Source of the DNA: Xestospongia muta
Lineage: Eukaryota; Porifera; Demospongiae; Haplosclerida; Petrosiidae
Assembly (NCBI GenBank): GCA_963693285.1
Contig: OY848918.1
Coordinates: forward strand, 4,469,876-4,533,875
Length of the DNA: 64,000 bases
Reading direction: 5' to 3'
A program made the translations under genes and the position numbers. Below the pieces are notes generated by a model. It saw only the letters and a list, made by a program, of their open reading frames with translations. It was not told the origin of the DNA and did no database searches. Below, piece by piece: positions 10,280 to 24,150 of the stretch; the stretch's first letter is position 1, and each line of letters opens with the position of its first letter.

Positions 10280-13200
10280 ATATAGAACATCAGAATTATA
10301 GCTGCAACTGAAAATTTCCTTTCTTTATCAAACAATCCCATATACTATTTTACTATATTACTAGTACTATGTGTACAATGTACAAGTAACCAATAACTTA
10401 TATCTAACTAAAAGTTTCCAATGTACTTGTCCATATACGGATATATTGTGATAGCGAATACTAATTGTGTGGCCTTCATTAACTTCGAATTGTATACTTA
10501 CCGATTGTGTTTTTTCTTAGTATTATATTATTACATATCATATGTTATTAAACAAGACATTAAGATCTATTAACAATAGCAATCAATAAACGCAAAAAAG
10601 ATAGGGTATGTTTGATATCACAAGTAGTTAACTAATTATAATAAAACATGAAAAACTATTATTGTTTGTGTTTATTTAATTAGTTATGTTAATAATACTC
10701 TGAGGAGTTCAAATCTTATTATAACATCAAAACCTATGACTTATAACAAAACACATCAGCTTTATTACAACATTAACAGCATTAATTAATTATAAACTTA
10801 ATCTTATTAATAATAGGAATTATATTTTATTCATATATGAGTCATATATAGATTGTACACACAAAATATAAGCTAGCTAAACAGCTATCAGCTTGTACAA
10901 GTTTTGTCTCATTTAGGAACTGATAGATAATCACTGTTAAACTTCATTAACATAAGACGGACCTACAAAAGACAACATAAAATGGAAATAATCTCTGTTA
11001 TGTTCTCTCATTGATATAACAATGTTAGTTATCATACTAATGTTATGTAACAACTTACTGATATTTGAATAAATGATTGTCTCTCTTTCATCAGCTTTAG
11101 CTAATGAAAATTGGTCACTGATCACACAATCTTGTCCCCCAATGCTGTCTCTTATAAATATTAGTATTAATACAAGTTTACACTTAACAATGACTGTGAT
11201 TTAAATAAGGTTATCACACTGATCATAGAGATAATACAGTGGAGTGACCCCAGGTGACATAAAAAGCTGTTTATTTATGAACACCTTGCGTGTAACTATG
11301 TACATTTGTTAGTCTAAAGTGGGAATAAAATAAATGTAGCTTATCTTTGTAATTGTAATCAACAAACACACAATAGAAGGTAGATTGATATCACAAGTAG
11401 TTACCTAATTAATTTATTACATGAATGGTCACTATAGTATGTGTTCATCTAATTAGGTATGTTTGTCACGCTATAGTTTTTATGACATGAAAGATCTTGT
11501 TATCATGTTGCCTTACCCTACCTGAACTAGGTGACATTAGAGAGAACCATCAAGGTGTCACTGGTGTGCTCCAACTCTAGTATGAAACTAAAAAATGTCC
11601 ACATACCTAGGACATATTGTTGATGATATTGAGGTCATAAACAAGAAGATGGAAATGATAAATTGTGTAGTAATGTGAGTAATTAACAAACAGCTGTCAA
11701 TTAAAATGCATGTATTGTTCATCTCTTTTTGTATAGCTTGTCTTATCAGTAGATGAGATAATTGCTACATACCATATTGTTATCTGCATTATAACTTATA
11801 ATCATTGACATATGTAAAAATGGGCTGACTATCATTATCAACTAAACCAAAGGAGAGTTCTTCAACTGGCTTCTGCAACTGAAAATTTACCTTCTTTAGC
11901 ATAATATTCCCATACAGTACTTTAATTTACTACATTACTGATATTATCTGTTACAAATAACACTAACAAAAGGTCCCAATATACTGGTCCATATACGGAC
12001 ATATTGTGATAGTGAATACTAATTGTGTGACCTCCATTAACTTCTAATGGTGTACTTACTGATTCTGTTTAAATGATTGTCTCTCTATCATCTTTTTTAT
12101 CTATATCTTATTTGGAGGAAAAGTAACAGATTAATAAAATAAAATAGTAATTTTAGCTCTTATAATACTGTGGTTTAATGTGATTAAAATGTTATGACAA
12201 GGTTGATTATATACATACCATAGTAGAGTGATGCCTGGCAACATAAGAAGCTGTTCAATTTCTGACTGCACTACATCTAGCTGTGTACATGTGATAGTCT
12301 AGTGCTCTATATAAACATATAGGATATAATAATAGTACAGACAACTCTATCAATGTAATACATTAATATTATTTGACTATATAGTTGACAATACACTATA
12401 GCCCACCTGTAATATTATATATATGTTCCTCCAATAATATCATTGGGACAGGAATATAATCAAGTTAACATTGTCTTATGTGGTATTCCATATCTCTGGT
12501 GAAGGGGGAAGGGCCATTCAAACACTGTAATTTGTTATACGAGGAATACATATCACTATCATCATGCTTGGACTTTTTATAGATTTATTGTTCCTTTAAA
12601 AGTTATTTCAGTAAATTTAATAAGTAACAATTGCATTTTAAAATATAACAATAATAATTAATGATAGTTTCTCTTTCAGTTTCTGTCAGTTTTTACAAAT
12701 CTTGTGAAAGGAGAGCTAAGAATATAGAATCACAGGAGAAGGTAATAACAAGTACAAACTAAACAAAGAGGACAACTCCTGTTAGTGTAATTAAACTATA
12801 GAAGTGACAGATAACATTTTGTCATTTGTAATGTATATAGTGTCTGTTATTATAAGACTGAGTAATGGATCACTGTGCTATATTTTGGCTTGGGAATATA
12901 ACAGACAACAAGCTATTAATATTATGTATAATAGTGTAAATTACTCATCACTTGTATCTCTTATGGAGCCATCTATATTAATTATGTTATAACGTATATG
13001 ACTCAAAGATTATACACAAAATTAGGTTAAACAGTTTGTACTATTTTTGTAAAGTAATTGATATCTCCTTTAGATAACTGCAGCACCTAGTTATTCTCAG
13101 CCACCTGTTATATGTAGCAAAAACCCACATGAACATTGACAATGCAGAGATAGGCAGTGACCATTGACCACAAATTATGTACTACATTGTACATATATTG

Positions 13201-13765
13201 CTACTAGTTCAGTGAACCTCATACCTAATCCAATAGGACACCATTTTAAAAGAGAACAGATAGTATGAAGCGACTTCTGTTAGGTATGACAGATCTACAA
13301 AAGACAACATAAAGTGAACATAACCTCTGTTATGTTTTCTAATTGATATAACAATGTTAGTTATTAGATGAATGTTGTATAACAATAGTAAGTCTTCTGT
13401 AAAGGTAAACATGACATATGGTAGACAACATAACTTCAGTAGTACATGTACATGTACTGAAGTTATACATTAAGTGACACATTATTAGGTTGGTAGTATA
13501 GCATTGACATTGTGATTTATCAATTCATTAGTTGTTTAATGGACTAGGTAACTGGTATAAGATATACTGACTACAATTGAAGAGGTGGATCAGAACTCTA
13601 TACAAACAACGTTATATGAAATTGACTATATATAGAAATTGGCTATATATAGAAATTGGCTATATATAGAACATTGGTTATATATAGAACATTGGCTATA
13701 TATAGAAATTGGCTATATATAGAACATGGTTATATATAGAACATTGGCTATATATAGAACATTGG

Positions 13766-13817
<52 letters not shown>

Positions 13818-16800
13818 CATCAGAATTATAGCTGCAACTGAAAATTCCCTTTCTTTATCAAACAATCCCATATACTATTTTACTATATTACTAGTACTAT
13901 GTGTACAATGTACAAGTAACCACTAACTTATATCTAACTAAAAGTTTCCAATATACTTGTCCATATACGACATATTGTGATAGTGAATACTAATTGTGTG
14001 ACCTTCACATTAACTTCTAATGGTGTACTTACTGATTGTGTTTTTTTAGTGTTATATTATTACATATCATGTGTTATTAGACAAGACATTAACATCTATC
14101 AACAATAGCAATCAATAAATGCAAAAAAGATAGGGTATGTTTGATATCACAAGTAGTTAACTAATTATAATAAAACATGAAAACTATTGTTGTTTGTGTT
14201 TATCTAATTAGTCATGTTAATAATACTCTGAGGAGTTCAAATCTTGTTATAACATCAAGACCTATGACTTATAACAAAACACATCAGCTTTATTATAACA
14301 TTAACAGCATTAATTAATTATAAATTTAATCTTATTAATAATAGGAATTATATTTTATTCATATATGAGTCATATATAGATTGTACACACAAAATATAAG
14401 CTAGCTAAACAGCTATCAGTTTGTACAAGTTTTGTATCTTTTAGAAACTGATAGATAATCACTGTTAAACTTCATTAACATAAAACGGACCTACAAAAGA
14501 CAACATAAAATGGAAATAATCTCTGTTATGTTTTCTCATTGATATAACAATGTTAGTTATCATACTAATGTTATGTAACAACTTACTGATGTTTGAATAA
14601 ATGATTGTCTCCCTTTCATCAGCTTTAGCTAATGAAAATTGGTCACTGATCACACAATCTTGCCCCCCAATGCTGTCTCTTATAAATATTAGTATTAATA
14701 CAAGTTTACACTTAACAGTGACTGTGATTTAAATAAGGTTATCACACTGATCATAGAGATAATACAGTGAAGTGACCCCAGGTGACATAAAAAGCTGTGT
14801 CATTTATGAACACATTGCGTGTAACTATGTACATTTGTTAGTCTAAAGTGGGAATAAAATAAATGTAGCTTATCTTTGTAATTGTAATCAACAAACACAC
14901 AATAGAAGGTAGATTGATATCACAAGTAGTTACCTAATTAATTTATTACATGAATGGTCACTATAGTATGTGTTCATCTAATTAGGTATGTTTGTCACGC
15001 TATAGCTTTTATGATATTAAAGATCTTGTTATCATGTTGCCTTACCCTACCTGAACTAGGTGACATTAGAGAGAACCATCAAGGTGTCACTGGTGTGCTC
15101 CAACTCTAGTATGAGACTAAAAAATGTCCACATACCTAGGACATATTGTTGATGATATTGAGGTCATAAACAAGAAGATGGAAATGATAAATTGTGTAGT
15201 AATGTGAGTAATTAACAAACAGCTGTCAATTAAAATGCATGTATTGTTCATCTCTTTTTGTATAGCTTGTCTTATCAGTAGATGAGATAATTGCTACATA
15301 CCATATTGTTATCTGCATTATAACTTATAATCATTGACATATGTAAAAATGGGCTGACTATCATTATCAACTAAACCAAAGGAGAGTTCTTCAACTGGCT
15401 TCTGCAACTGAAAATTTACCTTCTTTAGCATAATATTCCCATACAGTACTTTAATTTACTACATTACTGATATTATCTGTTACAAATAACACTAACAAAA
15501 GGTCCCAATATACTGGTCCATATACGGACATATTGTGATAGTGAATACTAATTGTGTGACCTCCATTAACTTCTAATGGTGTACTTACTGATTCTGTTTA
15601 AATGATTGTCTCTCTATCATCTTTTTTAGCTATATCTTATTTGGAGGAAAAGTAACAGATTAATAAAATAAAATAGTAATTTTAGCTCTTATAATACTGT
15701 GGTTTAATGTGATTAAAATGTTATGACAAGGTTGATTATAGACATACCATAGTAGAGTGATGCCTGGCAACATAAGAAGCTGTTCAATTTCTGACTGCAC
15801 TGCACCTAGCTGTGTACATGTGATAGTCTAGTGCTCTATATAAACATATAGGATATAATAATAGTACAGACAACTCTATCAGTGTAATACATTAATATTA
15901 TTTGACTTATGTAGTTAACAATACACTATAGCCCACCTGTAATATTATATATATGTTCCTCCAATAATATCATTGGGACAGGAATATAATCAAGTTAACA
16001 TTGTCTTATGTGGTATTCCATATCTCTGGTGAAGGGGGAAGGGCCATTCAAACACTGTAATTTGTTATACGAGGAATACATATCACTATCATCATGCTTG
16101 GACTTTTTATAGATTTATTGTTCCTTTAAAAGTTATTTCAGTAAATTTAATAAGTAACAATTGCATTTTAAAATATAACAATAATAATTAATGATAGTCT
16201 CTCTTTCAGTTTCTGTCAGTTTTTACAAATCTTGTGAAAGGAGAGCTAAGAATATAGAATCACAGGAGAAGGTAATAACAAGTACAAACTAAACAAAGAG
16301 GACAACTCCTGTTAGTGTAATTAAACTATAGAAGTGACAGATAACATTTTGTCATTTGTAATGTATATAGTGTCTGTTATTATAAGACTGAGTAATGGAT
16401 CACTGTGCTATATTTTGGCTTGGGAATATAACAGACAACAAGCTATTAATATTATGTATAATAGTGTAAATTACTCATCACTTGTATCTCTTATGGAGCC
16501 ATCTATATTAATTATGTTATAACGTATATGACTCAAAGATTATACACAAAATTAGGTTAAACAGTTTGTACTATTTTTGTAAAGTAATAGATATCTCCTC
16601 AGTTTGTCTTTAGATAACTGCAGCACCTAGTTATTCTCAGCCACCTGTTATATGTAGCAAAAACCCACATGGACATTGACAATGCAGAGATAGGCAGTGA
16701 CCATTGACCACAAATTATGTACTACATTGTACATATATTGCTACTAGTTCAGTGAACCTCATACCTAATCCAATAAGACACCATTTTAAAAGATAACAGA

Positions 16801-18774
16801 TAGTATGAAGCGACTTCTGTTAAGTATGACAGATCTACAAAAGACAACATAAAGTGAACATAACCTCTGTTATGTTTTCTAATTGATATAACAATGTTAG
16901 TTATTAGATGAATGTTGTATAACAATAGTAAGTCTTCTGTAAAGGTAAACATGACATATGGTAGACAACATAACTTCAGTAGTACATGTACATGTACTGA
17001 AGTTATACATTAAGTGACACATTATTAGGTTGGTAGTATAGCATTGACATTGTGATTTATCAATTCATTAGTTGTTTAATGGACCAGGTAACTGGTATAA
17101 GATATCTGACTACAATTGAAGAGGTGGATCAGAACTCTATACAAACAACGTTATATGAAATTGACTATATATAGAAATTGGCTATATATAGAAATTGGCT
17201 ATATATAGAACATTGGTTATATATAGAACATTGGCTATATATATATAGAATATCAGAATTATAGCTGCAACTGAAAATTCCCTTTCTTTATCAAACAATC
17301 CCATATACTATTTTACTATATTACTAGTACTATGTGTACAATGTACAAGTAACCACTAACTTATATCTAACTAAAAGTTTCCAATATACTTGTCCATATA
17401 CGACATATTGTGATAGTGAATACTAATTGTGTGACCTTCACATTAACTTCTAATGGTGTACTTACTGATTGTGTTTTTTTTAGTGTTATATTATTACATA
17501 TCATGTGTTATTAGACAAGACATTAACATCTATTAACAATAGCAATCAATAAATGCAAAAAAGATAGGGTATGTTTGATATCACAAGTAGTTAACTAATT
17601 ATAATAAAACATGAAAACTATTATTGTTTGTGTATATCTAATTAGTCATGTTAATAATACTCTGAGGAGTTCAAATCTTGTTATAACATCAAGACCTATG
17701 ACTTATAACAAAACACATCAGCTTTATTACAACATTAACAGCAATAATTAATTATAAATTTAATCTTATTAATAATAGCAATTATAATTTATTCATATAT
17801 GAGTCATATATAGATTGTACACACAAAATATAAGCTAGCTAAACAGCTATCAGTTTGTACAAGTTTTGTATCTTTTAGGAACTGATAGATAATCACTGTT
17901 AAACTTCATTAACATAAAACGGACCTACAAAAGACAACATAAAATGGAAATAATCTCTGTTATGTTCTCTCATTGATATAACAATGTTAGTTATCATACT
18001 AATGTTATGTAACAACTTACTGATGTTTGAATAAATGATTGTCTATCTTTCATCAGCTTTAGCTAATGAAAATTGGTCACTGATCACACAATCTTGTCCC
18101 CCAATGCTGTCTCTTATAAATATTAGTATTAATACAAGTTTACACTTAACAATGACTGTGATTTAAATAAGGTTATCACACTGATCATAGAGATAATACA
18201 GTGGAGTGACCCCAGGTGACATAAAAAGCTGTTTATTTATGAACACCTTGCGTGTAACTATGTACATCTGTTAGTCTAAAGTGGGAATAAAATAAATGTA
18301 GCTTATCTTTGTAATTGTAATCAACAAACACACAATAGAAGGTAGATTGATATCACAAGTAGTTACCTAATTAATTTATTACATGAATGGTCACTATAGT
18401 ATGTGTTCATCTAATTAGGTATGTTTGTCACGGTATAGTTTTTATGACATGAAAGATCTTGTTATCATGTTGCCTTACCCTACCTGAACTAGGTGACATT
18501 AGAGAGAACCATCAAGGTGTCACTGGTGTGCTCCAACTCTAGTATGAAACTAAAAAATGTCCACATACATAGGACAAATTGTTGATGATATTGAGGTCAT
18601 AAACAAGAAGATGGAAATGATAAATTGTGTAGTAATGTGAGTAATTAACAAACAGCTGTCAATTAAAATGCATGTATTGTTCATCTCTTTTTGTATAGCT
18701 TGTCTTATCAGTAGATGAGATAATTGCTACATACCATATTGTTATCTGCATTATAACTTATAATCATCGACATA
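10280..18774. repeat. Tandem array of a 3.5-kb unit (two full copies and one partial)
   Basis: Units start at about 10280, 13816 and 17246 (each at AGAACATCAGAATTATAG or a variant) and are nearly identical. The third copy ends near 18774, where sequence switches to a block shared with 29876 onward. Each full unit contains the same minus-strand frames (10937-11125 and 14465-14653; 13209-13412 and 16749-16952), a plus-strand frame (12804-12992 and 16334-16522), and an exon-like segment bounded by TTCTCTTTCAG and GTAATAAC (about 12681-12739, and again near 16210-16269). No complete gene is recognisable in the unit. Confidence 0.85.
13620..13815. repeat. Minisatellite locus 2 with TA run
   Basis: About eight units of the TATATATAGAAC-type minisatellite followed by an uninterrupted TA dinucleotide run, at the junction between the first and second 3.5-kb units. 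A shorter version at 17160-17246 marks the next junction. Confidence 0.85.
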
Positions 18775-19985
18775 TCAATTTGTACAGATCACTTTTAATA
18801 AAGTAATATGGTAACAAAGTAAACTAACCTATTACATAATGTTTTTTAAGTGTTAATTAATTTTTGAGTTCTAGTTCTGTTCTAGTTCTAGTTCTAATAC
18901 ATTAACATCTGAACATCTAATTAATTAATTATCTAATAATATAATACAGCTTATTAATGATAAACAATGTCATAGTGTCAGCTGCTCATAATATACTATA
19001 CAGCCAATATTAATACTACAATACATATTGTAATTACAGTTTAAAATACACCCACCATATAATATACACAAATGTATGTACATTCACATATATGTATACA
19101 AGTAACTATGGTCTAATGACCTTTAAGGGTATAATTTCATATATTCTATATTGACATATGTTTTAATACATAATAGTCTACAAATATAACAGTCACCTGA
19201 ACTGTTCCCACTTTAAGCACAATGTATAACAATATCTATGCGTGGTTCTAATTAAAAGTCTGTCATTTATACCAGTAATTCATAATAGAATCATAGCTAC
19301 TCTATCTATAAAATATATATGTTTTCATCTTTTTTGAGCATTGGCCTATCAAATGTACACACAGCTGATCAAAAGGCCTCATATATATAATACATGTGTA
19401 CATATACAAATATTAGGCTATTTATTTATAGAATCAATGTTCGTGGCCACCAAATGATAGAAAATAGTATTTGTACTTTTTCCCACAAAAATAGTATTCA
19501 TGTTTGATAACAATCAGTACAGCTGTTACATGTATAACATATTACACTGTACATTACAATATACTATTTTAATATTATGGAAACTAGCTTAGATCAACAT
19601 TTTTGGGAAACTTGCCCACATAATTTAATGTGTATAATCTCCTATAAGTAGTCTACAAAGGTGTTTATAATAAACATATTTGGACATGACAGAAATTTAC
19701 AGATTAATGTAGTACACATGAGGAATATATGTATTTGATTGGATAAATGGATGAATCAACTGATAATTAGCTGGCAATGAACTACAAGACAAAGGAAAAT
19801 GTTATCCAGTAGAATTAGTCTTACAAGGACATAAACAAATTATAAATGTCTGGTATATCTGGTCACTAGCTCCACTAGATGTTCTATATATAGTATGATG
19901 CAACATTAATGATAAAATAATAGTATATATGTTGAGAAGTGGAACTAACAAGTCATCATATTATATCATATCATATATATATATA
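18540..19985. repeat. Block shared with 29640-30460 and 33240-34780
   Basis: Sequence around CATAGGACAAATTGTTGATG (18570) through the CCTCATATATATAATACATG area is repeated with moderate divergence at 29650-30430; the later part (19430-19930) resembles 33240-33600 and 34590-34740. No open gene structure is visible. Confidence 0.65.
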
Positions 19986-19989
19986 CCAA

Positions 19990-20040
19990 TAGTAGTAATA
20001 GTGATGATATTGCCCACTCATCTGATAATGTACCCTCTTC
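19990..20040 (-). pseudogene. Short relic of a Cys-rich receptor exon
   Basis: On the minus strand the reading EEGTLSDEWAISS matches the C1/C2 Cys-rich exon for about 13 residues, then diverges. It is flanked on the right by the block also found right of the receptor fragment at 6347-6789. Confidence 0.6.
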
Positions 20041-20049
20041 TTAGTGTGA

Positions 20050-22020
20050 ATTGGTAATTAGTTTACTATCTTAGTAAACTATAAAATAAGATGATTTAAA
20101 TAAATGTCAGAGAAACATTGATAGGAAACAAATTATAATGATATGGTACTAGTAGACCAACTCCCCAAATATATACAGTTATTGTAATTAGTTCACACAT
20201 AATTAAGGACTATGAACAAACTCAACTACTGATCATTGTCTTATTATTTATATATTAGTGACTTCTCAAAATTTTCACATCATTACACATTACATTATCA
20301 TTTTAATTTGTTTTAACTTACTCTGACAGTTTATTTAAATCTTCTTTGTCATATTTATCATTCCTCACATGAAAAAAGAAAAAGGTAAGTAATAAAATTC
20401 ATGTTAGTAATACTAGATTTAATGACACTTACCGACTATAATAGTACAATATAGGTATATATTATCATGACATTTGGAACAAAGATGAAGAGAGACATAT
20501 GAAAAAGGAAAAAGTCAAGTAATAAAAGTAGTTATTGTAATACTACATTTGATAACACATACCAACTACAAAGCACAATATAGGTATAGATTATCGTCTG
20601 ATAATCCTGTACTTGTGTATTAAGTAATAACAGAATTAGAATAAGAATTAAGTAATACACACACACATACACATGTATATAATAATTCCAACAAGTGTTG
20701 ACAGAACTTACTACATATTGTAATATATCCACTTATCTAATACTACTACTAGTGTGTTATTATATATAATACATATGTACATGTAATGATCATGAGTAAT
20801 AAGTAATATGATTTTATCTATCAAATGCACAACTCCTACAGACCTTTTACTATCACCTATGAGTTATGGAGTGGAGTATAGCACTGTTCTATTAATAGCT
20901 ATATGTCTTTGTATTATAATAGTCTTATGACATTTACATTAAAGTACAACTAGCAATGTGTTATAAGTAACATGACTTCAACTATTGAATGTACAACTCC
21001 TACACAATTTTACTATGACCTATGAGTCATTATGGATATACATAGTTACAGCCTAATAACATTCTAGAAGTAAGTACAGTTTTGATAAACTGTGCATTTA
21101 CACATAAAGGAAATAGTTTAGATGATGACAACATCCTTTGTTCATGTACATGATCTACTTTAACTAGAAGTTCCTAATGTTCTGTTTTATGTTGTCATAT
21201 TAAGGGATAAAGAAAATAAATAATTTTATTGGATTGTACCTCTAATATTAAAGATGGTTATATTTACTTTCATATACAACTATAGTGCTATACCTTCCTC
21301 TAATTAATAGAGCTTTAAATTACCAAATGTGACTATATGTAGTGTGATGACATTACTACATACATACTAAAGATGAACATCTATGATATAACATCATACA
21401 AACAATAATAATATTTTTTTTTATAATTTTCTATTCTACATTTCTGTGACACATTATTTACTCATTTCTACACAGACCAATTCTATCTTTGATCCACTTG
21501 CTTATTTCATTGTCTCATTTATCTTATTCTTCATTAGTCTGTTTCATCATTTACATACATTGTTAGAATATGATTACAAAAATGACCTTTATTAACATTC
21601 ACTTATTACATTATCAATACAGTACATATATAAACTACCTATATAATATAAACTCACAGTTATATGTATATAATTATTGTACATGATTGTTCAGTGTTAC
21701 TACTTCAGTGTACATATGTTGCTACTAGTTCAGTAAATTTTATATAATTACACCTAATTCATATGTATAAATACTGAAGTAAAAAATAATATATTATGAT
21801 AAAATGGGTGAGACAGTTATTACCATTATTGGTTTTACTGGTTGACAATTGACACTAAATTTGTATAATTTTCCAATGTGGTACATGCACATACCATAGT
21901 GTGATGTACTGTCATTGGATCTTTTTCATCCTCTCTAGATATTAAGTCTTTGCTACTGAACATGAGTTATAAAGAACTAATTATTGCTGTTACCATAGAT
22001 ATATATTATTATTACTGTTG
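20050..22020. other. Repeat-rich interval, no gene seen
   Basis: 20050-20780 duplicates 6770-7394 and 20870-21180 resembles 7840-8060 and 41060-41330. The rest is AT-rich with no convincing exon on either strand. Confidence 0.6.
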
Positions 22021-22026
22021 CTATAG

Positions 22027-22212
22027 GTACATATTGCATTGGATGATCAGACTCCTGAGACTGGTGGTTTACATTTTATACCTGGATCACACAGGTCAGT
22101 ATATTATTAGTAAATCCTATTATTATAATGTATTATTATTAGATGGCATAGAAATAATAAACCACTCCCAATAACTGATGCCTCATTTGGTGATATGGAG
22201 TCCATTAAAAAG
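22027..22212 (+). pseudogene. Two exons of a phytanoyl-CoA dioxygenase-like (PhyH) protein
   Basis: 22027-22094 reads ALDDQTPETGGLHFIPGSH and ends in phase 2 before GTCAGT. 22143-22212 continues after an acceptor with RWHRNNKPLPI, then FGDMESIKK, and ends before GTATCT. The ALDD...GGL...IPGSH pattern is typical of the C-terminal half of the iron- and 2-oxoglutarate-dependent PhyH family, where the His of GSH is a metal ligand. The upstream exon with the HxD metal motif and all other parts are absent nearby. It is probably a gene fragment. Confidence 0.6.
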
Positions 22213-22401
22213 GTATCTATAATACACACCATATTGATACTTTATTAGATGACATAATTAAACTGTAATTTAATAAAATCATAATTAATAAAATATTATC
22301 TTAAATATGGTACTGGTGTAAGTTATAACAAAGAACAATAATAGAGTAGATAATAACTTTACAGAATACAAACAAAGAACAAATTATTACTGTTGCTATA
22401 G

Positions 22402-22469
22402 GTACATATTGCATTGGATGATCAGACTCCTAAGACTGGTGGTTTACATTTTATACATGGATCACACAG
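22402..22469 (+). pseudogene. Duplicated PhyH-like exon, damaged
   Basis: Nearly identical to 22027-22094, including the flanking CTATAG acceptor and GTCAGTATATT donor, but the Pro of IPGSH is changed to His and Glu to Lys. The following exon copy diverges after RWH. A local duplication of about 375 bases explains it. Confidence 0.65.
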
Positions 22470-24046
22470 GTCAGTATATTATTAGTAAATCCTATTATTA
22501 AAATGTCTTATTATTAGATGGCATACAACAATTATACAATGATGAAAATGAATATGTGGTCTAAAATAATATTAGGATTGATTTGTATAGAAAATGTACA
22601 GAACCCTATTATTTATAAATACAATACTATTAATAGAATATTGACATTTATAGTATTTATGGAATATTATTATTTATATTATACAATACTACATATAGAA
22701 TATGCTATTTATAGTGCATTATACTAAATATAGAACATATTTATGGTATACAATACATTTTATAGAACATGCTTTTTATAGTGCATTATATTACATATAG
22801 AACATATTTATGGTACACAACACTATTCATAGAACAACAATACTTTTATGTATTTGATTTACTACTCTCAAGAAAATAACAAGTAAAATAAACCTGTCCA
22901 GTAGTTGAGTCATTATTGGTAAAGTGCTATATTTTGTACATCAAATGTAGCTAATGAGAAACAATATTATAATTTTTAATATTGGATTTTTTAAGAATTA
23001 AAAAGTTTGCAATGTTTGTGAACTGTTGTGTTGTGTATCAATGGTTGGAGCTAAGTCTTGTATGGCCAGACGCACTTAGTGTGAGGGGTATTCTGGCTAC
23101 TTAATTCTAGGTTAGAGTATATGATTTAATTTATTTGTTGAATTCAATGACAAATAAACAGTACAAGTGATAATAGGATTGATGGAAGTAAAAATAAATT
23201 ATAAATTAAAGAAATGTTATTATAATATTAGACACAATTACAATAATAATTCACTTAATGTTATCTCTGTGAGGTGAGATCCCAAAGTTAGTATAAGTAA
23301 AATAATGAGTGGTAACTTCATATCTATTTTTATATAGGAGACAAGATAGCATAACAAAACTGATTTTATACTATCATATTTTCAGTTAACAATTCAAACC
23401 AGTGAACACTGAGATCTTGAAATCATTTATGAATATGTTGAAACTATCATTACTGTTATATCCTTTTAATACTGACACAACTTTATACATTATCTCAATG
23501 TATTAACTCATTCTTTGTACATATGGTGCTACTACCAGTTCAATAACTATTTATAGTCTATTTGTTACCAAATGTAAGCATAAGATAACATTAAAAGAGG
23601 AATATACAATAATAAATTAATGTTTGTGTTCACTAGATACAGTAGAGATTACACAAAGTGTTAGAGAGTTATCATTTTTTTGGGGAGTGTCATTAGTCAT
23701 TGCTGTTTACATAGTAAAGTTTCAATGTTGTAAATCTAATGACACATAACAAATTACTCACTCTAAAATATATACATGTAATTATAATTATAATTAACTG
23801 TGTTTATATTGTAATCAAGTTAAATGGCATGTTTTTAAAATACAATAATAGACTAAGGAACTAACTCACTGAAACAAGGAGGTAACACAAAGTAAACTAC
23901 TGTTATTAGATAGTATCTGTCAAATAGTTGTATATTTAGAATGCTTTTGTCACACCAGACAAATATGAAATGTGTGTGTGTGTGTGTTTGTGCATTTGTG
24001 TGTTTGTGTGTGTGCGTGTGTGCGTGTGTGCGTGCGTGCGTGCGTG

Positions 24047-24094
<48 letters not shown>

Positions 24095-24103
24095 TGTGTG
24101 TTT

Positions 24104-24150
<47 letters not shown>

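Noticed and set aside
10159..10341. Minus-strand frame rich in Tyr, Ile and Thr
   Set aside because: Translation of a TA/TATG microsatellite.
10937..11280. Ankyrin-like reading (MSPGVTPLYYL) on the minus strand of the 3.5-kb unit
   Set aside because: Only one short motif fits, a stop follows within a few codons, and no second repeat can be read. Too weak to call.
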